A stretch of 21,285 nt of DNA, taken from assembly GCA_002478575.1 (NCBI GenBank), contig DLOX01000031.1, positions 237 to 21,521 of the forward strand. The letters are read 5' to 3'. The notes beneath the pieces are model-generated. The model was not told where the DNA came from and searched no databases. It was given only the letters and a program-made list of their open reading frames with translations. Both the position numbers and the translations under genes were made by a program. The number at the start of each line of letters is the position of its first letter. The first letter of the stretch is position 1. Of the stretch, positions 1-7,596 are shown piece by piece. The DNA is from Sphingomonadales bacterium UBA7473 (GTDB lineage Bacteria > Pseudomonadota > Alphaproteobacteria > Sphingomonadales > Sphingomonadaceae).

Positions 1-33
1 CGCATCATAGTGATAAACTAGTGGAGTAAAAAC

Positions 34-444
34 ATGCGGATCGCATTTGCCTTGGGCGCCGTGGCGCTCACCCTAACCCCGGCTGCTTTATTGGCCCAAG
101 ATATGGCGAAGCCAGATATGGCCAAGCCGGAAACGCCTCCCCCCCCTTCTGCGCCGCCACCCATGGAAAGTGATGTGCCGCCATCAACACCTGCGCCTCC
201 AGCTGCTCCAGCGCCAACTGTCGCTGACAAAGTGGCGGCTGACTGGTCCAAATATGACATGGGCGCCAAAGGCCATTTGAACAAGATGGAGCTCAGCCGC
301 TGGTTGGGGGACCTTCGCACAGCCAATGGAGAGCCTGCGCCAGATGCCAAATGGCTGGATGCGGCTTTCGCCCAAACCGATGGCAATAAAGATATGAAGA
401 TCAGCAAGGAAGAGCTGACTGCCTCCCTATCCGGCGGGCGCTAG
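34..444 (+). CDS. Small exported EF-hand domain protein
   Basis: 136 residues. A hydrophobic signal peptide covers about residues 1-21, with a likely cleavage after ALLA. Next come a duplicated DMAKP motif and a Pro/Ala-rich linker (about residues 30-62), then a C-terminal EF-hand pair. The second loop (D116 to E127, DGNKDMKISKEE) has canonical Ca2+ ligands at positions 1, 3, 5, 9 and 12. The first loop (D75 to E86) keeps only the end positions and is probably weak or non-binding. The start is supported by GGAG at 23-26, 7 nt before the ATG. A periplasmic, possibly envelope-tethered calcium-binding protein is inferred; no enzymatic domain is visible. Upstream context is cut off by the window edge. 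A REP-like palindrome begins at its stop codon. Confidence 0.85.
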   Translation: MRIAFALGAVALTLTPAALLAQDMAKPDMAKPETPPPPSAPPPMESDVPPSTPAPPAAPAPTVADKVAADWSKYDMGAKGHLNKMELSRWLGDLRTANGEPAPDAKWLDAAFAQTDGNKDMKISKEELTASLSGGR

Positions 445-503
445 AGCCTGATCGCCTTTGATAGAAGCGCATTGCGCTCCCCTCAAAGGCGTGAATCACG
501 CTC
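444..503. repeat. REP/MITE-like imperfect palindrome at a stop codon
   Basis: Left arm 444-461 and right arm 483-503 are inverted repeats. GAGC, TGAT and CGCCTTTGA match their complements; there is one mismatch and a 3-nt insertion in the right arm. A smaller nested stem pairs AGCGC (466-470) with GCGCT (474-478). The right arm also holds the palindrome GCGTGA-A-TCACGC (489-501), which contains a GANTC site, the CcrM methylation target in alphaproteobacteria. The left arm begins on the last base of the upstream gene's TAG. The layout resembles short palindromic intergenic elements of this group; assignment to a named family is not possible here. Confidence 0.6.
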
Positions 504-514
504 CGTCGAAAATC

Positions 515-584
515 AAACCCACGGGTCGCACAACGGGGTTTTTAGGTTCGCTGATGTCCTGTCCGTTCATCAGCGACAAACCTA
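515..584 (+). other. Two consecutive RNA hairpins upstream of a terminator
   Basis: AAACCC (515-520) can pair with GGGTTT (536-541), extended by a CG/CG step after a bulged A. CGCTGATG (549-556) pairs with CATCAGCG (568-575), extended by TAGGTT/AACCTA with a 3-nt bulge (543-548 with 579-584). The terminator at 585 follows directly. Three adjacent stems ending in a U-run suggest a structured leader, a 3' UTR or a small RNA. I recognise no known riboswitch or sRNA family and no clear promoter. Confidence 0.45.
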
Positions 585-622
585 GGGAGGAGGAGCCGCC
601 CCGCTCCTTCTCCCACTTTTTT
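585..622 (+). terminator. Intrinsic (Rho-independent) terminator
   Basis: GGGAGGAGGAGC (585-596) pairs with GCTCCTTCTCCC (603-614), giving a 12-bp stem with one G-U wobble and a 6-nt loop. Two nucleotides later comes a run of six T (617-622). Polarity fits plus-strand transcription. The purine-rich left arm looks like a Shine-Dalgarno sequence but is explained by the stem. The 11-bp string CTCCCACTTTT is repeated at 610-620 and 625-635. It may end transcription from the EF-hand gene or from an RNA in the preceding gap, or act as an attenuator for the gene at 699. Confidence 0.75.
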
Positions 623-698
623 GGCTCCCACTTTTAGGGCTTGGCACTCCGCATTCCTCTCGCCATGGCGAAGGGATAGCGAAGAGGAGGCCAAAGCC

Positions 699-1607
699 AT
701 GAGCAACTATTCAAGCATACTGACCGACATCAGCGAAGGCATCATGACGATCACATTGCATCGTCCGGACAAGATGAATGCTTTCACTGGCGAAATGATG
801 GCGGAGCTGATCTCAGCTTTTGATGAGGCTGATGCCGATGATGCCGTGCGTGCGGTGATTGTGACGGGCTCTGGCGACCGGGCTTTCTGTGCGGGGGCTG
901 ATCTCTCGCAAGGGGCGAAGACCTTTGACTATGCCAAGCGGAGCGATCGCATGGAGAATAGTGACGCTGTCCAAGGCGACGGCAGCGTTGATGTCACGCA
1001 TGAAAGTGCCCGCGATGGCGGGGGGCGAGTCACGCTGCGCATCTTCAACTGCAAAAAGCCTGTGATCGGTGCGATCAATGGGGCGGCCGTTGGCATTGGC
1101 GCGACGATGCAGCTGCCCATGGATTTCCGACTGGCGTCATCAACGGCCCGCTATGGCTTTGTCTTTGCCAGGCGCGGTATTGTACCTGAGGCTGCCTCAA
1201 GCTGGTTCCTGCCGCGCCTTGTGGGCATCAGCCAAGCTCTCGATTGGTGTTACTCGGGTCGCGTGTTCGGCGCAGAAGAAGCGCTGGCAGGTGGCTTGAT
1301 CCGTTCGATCCACGCGCCTGAGGATTTGATACCAGCGGCGCGTGCTTTGGCGCACGAACTGACGGCTGAAAGCGCGCCTGTCTCCATTGCCCTCACCCGT
1401 CAGATGATGTGGCGGATGATGGGCGCAGGCCATCCGATGGAGGCTCACAAGCTTGACAGCCGGGCAATCTGGTCGCGCGGCGCAGGCGGGGATGCGAAGG
1501 AAGGGGTCGTCTCCTTCCTTGAAAAACGCCCTGCTGTCTATCCTGACAAGGTGAGCGACGCGATGCCACACTTCTCGCCTTGGATGGATGAGCCCAGCTA
1601 CGGGTGA
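699..1607 (+). CDS. Crotonase-family enoyl-CoA hydratase/isomerase
   Basis: 302 residues with the crotonase fold. The acyl-CoA-binding oxyanion segment is FCAGADLSQG, and the second core segment is KPVIGAINGAAVGIGATMQL followed by RRGIVPEAASSWFLPRLVG. Reactions in the family include hydration or double-bond isomerisation of enoyl-CoA in fatty-acid or amino-acid catabolism. By hand alignment, the two acids of rat mitochondrial hydratase (Glu144, Glu164) are Thr136 and Phe156. Glu164 of this protein sits in the VPE motif, where delta3,delta2-enoyl-CoA isomerases and PaaG-type enzymes carry their catalytic acid. An isomerase-like or single-acid activity is therefore plausible. The start at 699 has GAGGAGG (684-690) 8 nt upstream; an in-frame extension to TTG at 621 would begin inside the terminator U-run and is unlikely. 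There is a longer than usual insertion after GADLS. Confidence 0.9.
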   Translation: MSNYSSILTDISEGIMTITLHRPDKMNAFTGEMMAELISAFDEADADDAVRAVIVTGSGDRAFCAGADLSQGAKTFDYAKRSDRMENSDAVQGDGSVDVTHESARDGGGRVTLRIFNCKKPVIGAINGAAVGIGATMQLPMDFRLASSTARYGFVFARRGIVPEAASSWFLPRLVGISQALDWCYSGRVFGAEEALAGGLIRSIHAPEDLIPAARALAHELTAESAPVSIALTRQMMWRMMGAGHPMEAHKLDSRAIWSRGAGGDAKEGVVSFLEKRPAVYPDKVSDAMPHFSPWMDEPSYG

Positions 1608-1617
1608 ACCCAAACTT

Positions 1618-1707
1618 CCCCCACCGTTCAGGCTGAGCCTGACGAAGCCCTTTTGGCATTTGCGCCTTTGCAAGGACGCTTCGTCAAGCTCAGCCTGAGC
1701 GGGGGTG
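1618..1707. repeat. REP-like inverted repeat between convergent genes
   Basis: The left arm (about 1618-1648) and right arm (about 1678-1707) are near-perfect inverted copies sharing the core TTCAGGCTGAGC and GACGAAGC, with a spacer of about 29 bp. Similar 'tcaggctgagcttgtcgaag' units are familiar from sphingomonad intergenic DNA (recollection, not searched). It occupies nearly the whole gap between the crotonase stop (1607) and the peptidase stop (1715). It could act as a bidirectional terminator or 3'-end stabiliser, although no T-run follows either arm. Confidence 0.7.
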
Positions 1708-1714
1708 AAACGGG

Positions 1715-3637
1715 CTATTTCTTCAACAAAGTCCGTTCCCAAAACATCAGACTTGTCCAGAAATTATAGTCCTGATTTTCCTTCTTCGCGAAGCCATGGC
1801 CCTCGTTGGTGCCTATAAGATGCCATGCTTCACCGCCATTGGCGCGGATGGCTTTGACCATTTGGTCAGCCTCTGATTGTGGCACGCGTGGGTCATTGGC
1901 GCCCGTTACAACAAAGGTCGGGATCTTAATCTCATTGACGCGGGTCAGCGGAGAGATCGCCATCAGCTTGGCGCGTTGCTTGGGATCGCGCTCATCGCCA
2001 TATTCCACCCGGCGCAGATCGCGCCGATAGCTTTGGGTGTTTTCTAAGAAGGTCACAAAGTTGGAAATGGCAACAATGCAATTCGCGCCCTTCAACCTCG
2101 GCCCATAAAAGATCGAGACGGCATAGCACATATAGCCGCCATAAGAGCCGCCAGCTACGGCAAAGCGGCTGGCATCAAGCGCTGGGTCTTTCTCCAATGT
2201 ATCAAGGAAAGCGCCAATATCTTTGACCGAGTCTTCGCGCTTGAACGGGCCGCTATCAAGGCCGACGAAGCGCTTGCCATAGCCGGTCGATCCGCGAACA
2301 TTGGGATAGAAAATCGCAATGCCTTGTTCGTTCAACAGATAGTTATTGCGGCCCATAAAGCCGGGGCGAGACTGCGCCTCTGGTCCGCCGTGAATATTCA
2401 CGATCAAAGGCCGCTTCCCGGGGAATTTGGCGGGATCGGGTTTGTAGAGAAAACCAGAGACCGAAAGACCGTCAAAGCTCTTGACCGTGACCAGTTGTGG
2501 CTCAACATTTTTGGTGACGTCCAACCCGCCCGTTTCGCTTTCTGTCCAGCGGGTTAGGGCCAGCGTCTTTGGATCAATTGACCAGGCATCTGTCGCGCTG
2601 CGGGCAGAAGTGAAGGACAGGCCAATGTCTCCCCATTCGGCAATTTCAAGGCCACCGATTATGCCTGCGGGCAAGCTATCCACCGTCCGCACGCTGCCTG
2701 AAGCCAGATCAAGCAGCTTAACCTTGCTCATCCCTGCTTCGTTGATGACATAGGCAATGAAACTGCCATCGGGCGAAATGTCGAACGTATCGACATCCCA
2801 ATTTTCAGCAGGACCTTGAGGTGTGAATTTGCCAGTCTTGGCATCCAAAGTGCCAAGGCGCTGGAAATCTGAGCCTTCATCTGACGTAACCCAGATTGTG
2901 CCATCGGGTGCCGTGTCGATTTGGCCGTAGGCTATGTCTTTCTTATTGTCGCCAATGGCTGTCATTTTGCCATTGGTCAGATCGAGCATGAACAGATCAA
3001 CATTGGTGACAGACTTATAGCTTGCGGCAATGGCGCTTTTCTTGTCGGGCATGAAGGCCGAGATCGCCCAGCCGCCGCCCTGAACTTGCGCCACCAAGCG
3101 ATCCGACGCGGGATTGCGCGGGTCCATCACATAAAGATCGGTGTCGGTTCCGTTGCGGCGCGTGGAGCTATAGGCGATGAGTTCCCCATCATTGCTCCAA
3201 GTCGAAACGCTGTTGCGGCTTTTGCCATCCGTAAGCAGGCGGAGCTGACCATCCTTCAGCGTGTAAATCTGATAAAATTCGTTGCCGCCAATATCCTTTT
3301 GCGTGACGAGCACGTCCCCGCGTTTCGGCGCCCAGCTGCCGCCACCAATCGGTTCCGCTTCAAAGCTGATTTGCTTGCGGGCACCCATCGGTTTGGCGAC
3401 GCGGTGGAGCTGCGCTGTATTTCCAAAGCGGGTGGAAATGATCATCGATTTGTCGCTGGGGTGCCAGCCCGCAAAGCCTGCCGCGCGCGATTCCATGTAA
3501 GCACGGGTTTTGGCCGGAAGATCGGCCGGCACAGCGGGCATGCCGTCCGCGATCAATGCCGCTGGCTTGGGCACATCTTGGGCAAGCACGGAAGAGACGG
3601 AAAAACTGAGAGCCGCAAGGGCAGCAAAGGTGCGCAT
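1715..3637 (-). CDS. Exported S9 family prolyl-oligopeptidase-type peptidase
   Basis: 640 residues. A signal peptide (MRTFAALAALSFSVSSVLAQ) is followed by a beta-propeller-like region with 'SxDGxxIAY' repeats to about residue 370, then an alpha/beta-hydrolase domain. The catalytic triad reads as Ser498 in GGSYGGYM, Asp582 in GANDPRVP and His614 in EGHGF; the oxyanion HGGPE motif is also present. The family cleaves short peptides; export to the periplasm or outside is inferred. Start choice: AGGG lies 9 nt before the ATG at 3637, while an in-frame ATG three codons upstream (3646) abuts it with no spacing. A much longer open frame to 4051 runs into the divergent gene and lacks family similarity. 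The gene is divergent from pabBC and convergent with the crotonase. Substrate is unknown. Confidence 0.92.
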   Translation of the reverse strand: MRTFAALAALSFSVSSVLAQDVPKPAALIADGMPAVPADLPAKTRAYMESRAAGFAGWHPSDKSMIISTRFGNTAQLHRVAKPMGARKQISFEAEPIGGGSWAPKRGDVLVTQKDIGGNEFYQIYTLKDGQLRLLTDGKSRNSVSTWSNDGELIAYSSTRRNGTDTDLYVMDPRNPASDRLVAQVQGGGWAISAFMPDKKSAIAASYKSVTNVDLFMLDLTNGKMTAIGDNKKDIAYGQIDTAPDGTIWVTSDEGSDFQRLGTLDAKTGKFTPQGPAENWDVDTFDISPDGSFIAYVINEAGMSKVKLLDLASGSVRTVDSLPAGIIGGLEIAEWGDIGLSFTSARSATDAWSIDPKTLALTRWTESETGGLDVTKNVEPQLVTVKSFDGLSVSGFLYKPDPAKFPGKRPLIVNIHGGPEAQSRPGFMGRNNYLLNEQGIAIFYPNVRGSTGYGKRFVGLDSGPFKREDSVKDIGAFLDTLEKDPALDASRFAVAGGSYGGYMCYAVSIFYGPRLKGANCIVAISNFVTFLENTQSYRRDLRRVEYGDERDPKQRAKLMAISPLTRVNEIKIPTFVVTGANDPRVPQSEADQMVKAIRANGGEAWHLIGTNEGHGFAKKENQDYNFWTSLMFWERTLLKK

Positions 3638-3817
3638 AAATTTCATCCCTGAACTATGAACAGCCCGCGACAGGCTGAATAAGGTAAGGCGTAACTCGTT
3701 CACACCATCCGGGCAATGGAGTTCGACGAAGTGCAATCGCTGTTCGACGGCGGGTCTGGATAAAGGCCGATATGTGCTGGGTGGCAATATTTCGCATGAA
3801 GTGCCAAAGGCGCAGTC

Positions 3818-5578
3818 ATGGATGGGCGCTTTCCAAACACTCCCTTTGTTTTGCTGGATGATGCACGGCAAAGCGGCGCTGCGCCTGCCCGGCTCTACAC
3901 CCACCCTGTTTCCATTTGCGTGGCGCTGACTTTGGATGAAGTCAGGCCTGCGTTGGACCAGATTGAAGCGGCCATCAGCAAAGGTCTCTATGCGGTCGGC
4001 TTTGTCAGCTATGAGGCTGGGGCAGCCTTTGAAACGCATGTCCCGCACCATGCGATTTCTACGCCTTTGCTTTGGTTTGGCCTGTTCAAAGATTATCAGG
4101 AAATCCCCGCCGCGGACGTCGCTGCACTTCTGCCGGACCCGGCAGGGGCTTGGATCACTGCGCCTCAGCCGCTGATATCGAAGCAGGCTTATGCCGCCTC
4201 CCTTTCAACGGTGAAGGACTATATCGAAGCGGGCGACATTTATCAGGCGAACCTCACCTTCATTGCCGAGTGCAAGACGGTTGGCCACCCCCTCGCGCTC
4301 TATGCGGGCCTCAGGCGGCGCGCAAAGGCGGGCTATGGCGGTGTTGTGTGGACGGGGGAAGATTGGTTCTTGTCCGCTTCGCCAGAGCTTTTCTTTGCGC
4401 TAAGTGACGGCAAGATCACCACCAAGCCGATGAAAGGGACCGTCGCACGGACGCCCGGTGGCGATGACCAAGCAGCAATTGCGACACTCAAGGCAGACCC
4501 AAAGCAGCGCGCTGAAAATCTGATGATCGTTGACCTGCTCCGCAATGATCTATCCCGCATTGCCGACCCCGGAAGTGTCAAAGTTCCTGAGCTTTTCACA
4601 GTAGAGACCTATCCAACCATCCACACGATGACATCTACTGTGACGGCCCAAGTCCGCAAAGGGGTAACTGTAGCCGATCTGATTGCGGCCCTTTTCCCGT
4701 GCGGATCAATCACAGGCGCCCCCAAGATCAGGGCGATGCAGATTGTTGAAGAGGTGGAACGGCACCCACGGGGTATTTACACCGGCAGCATTGGTCGGCT
4801 TGATCCAGATGGCAAAGCGGCCTTCAACGTTGCCATCCGCACCTTGCATCTGCCAGCCGAAGGCGGCACTGCACGATTAGGGCTAGGCGGCGGGATTGTT
4901 GCAGATAGTCAGCTAGACAGTGAATGGCGGGAATGCTTGGCCAAGGGGGCCTTTGTGGCAGACGAGCGCAAATTTGATCTCATTGAGACAATGCGGTTTG
5001 AACCGGAACAGGGCATTCTTTTGCTCGATCGGCATTTGGCACGGATGGGTGACAGTGCTCGTGCGCTGGGTTTCAGTTTTGATCGCCATGCGGCGCGCAA
5101 TGAACTGCAAGCGGCGACTTTCCGGTTGAACGAAGCTCGGCGCGTTCGTTTGTTGCTCAGTCCGCATGGACAAATGACCATCGAAGCAACGCCGCTCCAT
5201 CCAACGCCAGATAGTCCTGTGTCAGTCGCCGTCCGACCGTTGCCCGTTGCGTCTGATGATTTTCGCCTCCGTCACAAGACAAGCGATCGGGGGTTCTATG
5301 AAGCGGCGCGGAAGGACGCCGGTACTTTTGAAGTGATCCTTGAAGGAGCGGACGGTTTCCTTACCGAAGGCAGCTTCACCAATGTCTTTGTCGAAAGTCA
5401 CGGCCTGTTGCTCACGCCGCCGCTGAGCAGGGGGTTGCTCCCCGGCGTGCTGCGTGCTGAATTGATTGCAACCGGAAAAGCCATTGAGGCGGATCTCAAG
5501 ACCGAAGATTTGGCGGAGCCGTTCTGGGTCGGAAATGCAAGCCGAGGCTTATTACGCGCAACAGCCCGCTGCTTTTAG
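3818..5578 (+). CDS. pabB: Fused aminodeoxychorismate synthase component I / aminodeoxychorismate lyase
   Basis: 586 residues, two enzymes in one chain. About residues 100-370 form the chorismate-binding domain. PMKGT at 204-208 has Lys206, the residue that separates PabB from anthranilate synthase (Ala there). Downstream are RAENLMIVDLLRND and GSITGAPK. About residues 375-586 are a class IV aminotransferase-fold lyase (PabC), with the likely PLP lysine Lys487 in RHKTSDRG and the TEGSFTNVF motif. Together they convert chorismate plus amino nitrogen to p-aminobenzoate for folate. The glutaminase subunit PabA is not in this window. AAAGG (3806-3810) lies 7 nt before the ATG. The 3' end overlaps the convergent GGDEF gene by 27 bp. 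The same PabBC fusion occurs in other bacteria, so the fusion itself is not new. Confidence 0.93.
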   Translation: MDGRFPNTPFVLLDDARQSGAAPARLYTHPVSICVALTLDEVRPALDQIEAAISKGLYAVGFVSYEAGAAFETHVPHHAISTPLLWFGLFKDYQEIPAADVAALLPDPAGAWITAPQPLISKQAYAASLSTVKDYIEAGDIYQANLTFIAECKTVGHPLALYAGLRRRAKAGYGGVVWTGEDWFLSASPELFFALSDGKITTKPMKGTVARTPGGDDQAAIATLKADPKQRAENLMIVDLLRNDLSRIADPGSVKVPELFTVETYPTIHTMTSTVTAQVRKGVTVADLIAALFPCGSITGAPKIRAMQIVEEVERHPRGIYTGSIGRLDPDGKAAFNVAIRTLHLPAEGGTARLGLGGGIVADSQLDSEWRECLAKGAFVADERKFDLIETMRFEPEQGILLLDRHLARMGDSARALGFSFDRHAARNELQAATFRLNEARRVRLLLSPHGQMTIEATPLHPTPDSPVSVAVRPLPVASDDFRLRHKTSDRGFYEAARKDAGTFEVILEGADGFLTEGSFTNVFVESHGLLLTPPLSRGLLPGVLRAELIATGKAIEADLKTEDLAEPFWVGNASRGLLRATARCF

Positions 5579-6142
5579 GGCATACATATTGGCATCTGCC
5601 CGCGCGAGCGCAGTTTCGGCATCGTCCCCATCTTCGATCATTGTCATGCCGGAGCAAATGCCGACGCGGAGCGCTCCTCCGCCAATCTCCAAAAGTTGGA
5701 TTGGCATATCATCGACAAGCTGAGCGGCTTTGGCTTCCGCTGCTGCGTGATCGACATGGGTCAATACAAGCGCAAACTCGTCACCGCCAATGCGTCCGAC
5801 AAAGTCGGTCAGGCGCGTGCGGTCTCGCAGGAAGCGAGCAACATGCAAAATGGCTGCATCGCCAGTCGCATGGCCATGGTTGTCGTTGATTGACTTGAGG
5901 CCAGTCATATCAACATAGATTAAGGCAGATGCCACTCCATGCCGTGCTTTGGCATCAATGGTGCGGCTGAGTTCGCGCAGGAAGGCGCGGCGGTTGAGCA
6001 AGGGAGTCAAGCTATCGGTATCGGCCAAGCGTTCCAGCTCAGCCAATCTGGCGCGTAGCACGCCAACGGTAGCACGAAGCAATGTAACCTCTTGATCAAG
6101 GTCAGCCTGCTCGTCCCCAATAGGAGAATCGATCATCAGCAT
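5552..6142 (-). CDS. Soluble GGDEF domain protein, probable diguanylate cyclase
   Basis: 196 residues from the ATG at 6142. A short N-terminus is followed by a heptad-like coiled coil (about residues 16-45) and one GGDEF domain with an intact GGDEF signature (residues 119-123). The inhibitory I-site RLTD (110-113) sits exactly five residues upstream, as in PleD. The N-terminal DxLTxLxNRR motif is present. It probably makes cyclic di-GMP from two GTP, with dimerisation through the coiled coil and product inhibition. No membrane segment or sensory domain is visible, so the input signal is unknown. AGGGG lies 11 nt upstream of 6142. A GTG at 6238 would add 32 unconserved residues and has SD-like bases almost touching it, so I reject it. 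The 3' end overlaps pabBC. Confidence 0.87.
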   Translation of the reverse strand: MLMIDSPIGDEQADLDQEVTLLRATVGVLRARLAELERLADTDSLTPLLNRRAFLRELSRTIDAKARHGVASALIYVDMTGLKSINDNHGHATGDAAILHVARFLRDRTRLTDFVGRIGGDEFALVLTHVDHAAAEAKAAQLVDDMPIQLLEIGGGALRVGICSGMTMIEDGDDAETALARADANMYALKAAGCCA

Positions 6143-6241
6143 TATAGTAGGAACCCCTAGCGATGACCCCGAATCGCCCTGTGATTGAAAGCATAGTCGC
6201 TGCCTTGGCACAAGAGTTGGGGTGTAAAGGCTTGTCACCTT

Positions 6242-6280
6242 TTGAGACAGTTTGAGGGGTGGCGTTTATATTGGTATGCA
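6242..6280 (+). promoter_or_regulatory. Weak candidate promoter in the divergent gap
   Basis: The gap between the GGDEF start (6142) and the decarboxylase start (6308) carries TTGAGG (6252-6257), then 17 nt, then TATGCA (6275-6280). Alternatively TTGAGA (6242-6247), 19 nt and TATATT (6267-6272). Both are poor sigma-70 matches. The decarboxylase also lacks a well-placed SD (AAGG at 6283-6286 is 21 nt before the ATG), so its start or leader is uncertain. Confidence 0.25.
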
Positions 6281-6307
6281 AAAAGGAAAATGGGCTAAGT
6301 CTGTTCT

Positions 6308-7525
6308 ATGCCCCATGATCCTTCCTTTCAAATCGCCGCAGATGGACTGAGCGATACTATCCAATTGCTTGCAAAGGCCTGCGATTCAGACGCATTTGAA
6401 GCTGCCTTGAAGACTGTGCCCAGCGCGCTGCCACATCAGGGGCAATCTGAATCCACTGCACTTCCCCTTTTGGCCGACTTGGTTCTCGGCGGAGCAAAGC
6501 AGTTGGATGCGGCGCTTTCCTTTGCGCATATGGACCCACCGACGCCGTGGCTGACTTGGGCGATGACGCTTTGGAATGCGCGGCTCAATCAAAACCTCTT
6601 GCACCCCGCGACAGCGCCAGCTGCCCGTATAGTCGAGGAACGTGTGGTTGCTTGGCTTGCGCCTTATTTCGGCATGTCAGGCGGCCATATGGTGCCGAGT
6701 TCGACCGTTGCAAATCTGACCGCGCTTTGGGCGGCGCGGGATGTGAAGGGAGTGACGGAAGTGGCTGCCCCCGATACGGCGCATGTCTCCATTCCCAAGG
6801 CGGCAAAGCTCTTGGGGCTTCGCTACCGCCCCTTACCAACTGATCGGGAAGGCAGATTGCTTCCCGGCGGTGCTACTCATTTCGAACAAAGCTGCCTTGT
6901 GCTTGTTGCAGGTGCAACGTCGACGGGCGTCATTGATCCCCTATCCTTGGCCGGCAAAGCCGCTTGGACCCATGTCGATGCGGCTTGGGCTGGGCCTCTC
7001 AGATTGAGCAATGCGCATGCGCCAAAGCTCGAAGGCATCGAACGAGCAGACTCGGTTGCAGTCTCGGCCCATAAATGGCTGTTCCAGCCCAAGGAATCAG
7101 CACTTATCTTCTTCAAAGACACGCAAGCTGCGCATGAGGCCCTCTCCTTTGGTGGCGCCTATCTTGCGGTGCCCAATGTCGGCCTTTTGGGATCGCATGG
7201 TGCGATGGCTGTGCCTTTGTTTGCGATGCTGTTGGCTTGGGGGCAGGAGGGGTATGCCGAGCGGATTGATCGCTGCATGGCGGTGGCAGCGCAGTTCGCG
7301 GCTTTTGTTGAAAACGAACCCAAGCTGGAATTGCTCGCTGCTCCTGAAACCGGGGTCATCGTTTGGAGACCGCGTCACATTGAACTGGACGCATTTTCAA
7401 GCCGTCTGCCCAATGGGCTGGCATCACGCACTATTGTGGCTGGAGAGCCCTGGCTGCGATGTGTGGCCGCCAATCCAGTGGTCGACATTGATGCCGTTAT
7501 TGAAGCGGTGCGACTGGCGCTTTGA
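6308..7525 (+). CDS. PLP-dependent group II decarboxylase family protein, substrate unknown
   Basis: 405 residues. The fold-type I PLP enzyme motifs are clear: HVDAAW with Asp224 (contact to the pyridine nitrogen) and SAHKW with Lys256 (Schiff-base lysine), plus the GGHMVPSSTVANLTALWAARD segment typical of glutamate, diaminobutyrate and aromatic amino-acid decarboxylases. It is shorter than usual members (roughly 450-500 residues). After the lysine, the common GSRR/ALK-type segment reads GSHGAMAVPLFAMLL. Decarboxylation of an amino acid is the default family reaction, but a different PLP chemistry cannot be excluded. The start is the first ATG after the divergent gap and lacks a good SD. It is followed 71 bp later by purE, with no obvious functional link. 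Confidence 0.8.
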   Translation: MPHDPSFQIAADGLSDTIQLLAKACDSDAFEAALKTVPSALPHQGQSESTALPLLADLVLGGAKQLDAALSFAHMDPPTPWLTWAMTLWNARLNQNLLHPATAPAARIVEERVVAWLAPYFGMSGGHMVPSSTVANLTALWAARDVKGVTEVAAPDTAHVSIPKAAKLLGLRYRPLPTDREGRLLPGGATHFEQSCLVLVAGATSTGVIDPLSLAGKAAWTHVDAAWAGPLRLSNAHAPKLEGIERADSVAVSAHKWLFQPKESALIFFKDTQAAHEALSFGGAYLAVPNVGLLGSHGAMAVPLFAMLLAWGQEGYAERIDRCMAVAAQFAAFVENEPKLELLAAPETGVIVWRPRHIELDAFSSRLPNGLASRTIVAGEPWLRCVAANPVVDIDAVIEAVRLAL

Positions 7526-7596
7526 CTTAGCCTTGCCCTTCGCGCTTCCCATGGCTAACAGGCTGAAGCCTTGGGGTTTTAACGCAGGGCGCTTTC

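Noticed and set aside
585..595. Strong Shine-Dalgarno-like GGGAGGAGGAG
   Set aside because: No start codon at suitable distance; it is the left arm of the terminator stem.
641..657. Sigma-54-like TTGGCAC before the crotonase gene
   Set aside because: The -24 element is fair, but the required GC at -12 reads TC.
665..679. Four-residue mini-ORF (MAKG) upstream of the crotonase start
   Set aside because: Too short and without its own SD; no evidence of leader-peptide control.
2921..3652. 243-codon plus-strand open frame
   Set aside because: Antisense to the S9 peptidase coding sequence; no recognisable domain.
3638..4051. N-terminal extension of the S9 peptidase by more than 130 residues
   Set aside because: It precedes a perfect signal peptide, runs into the divergent pabBC gene and looks non-coding; the SD supports 3637.
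6143..6238. GTG start at 6238 for the GGDEF protein
   Set aside because: The SD-like bases almost touch the GTG, and the added residues are low-complexity and unlike GGDEF proteins; the ATG at 6142 has AGGGG upstream.
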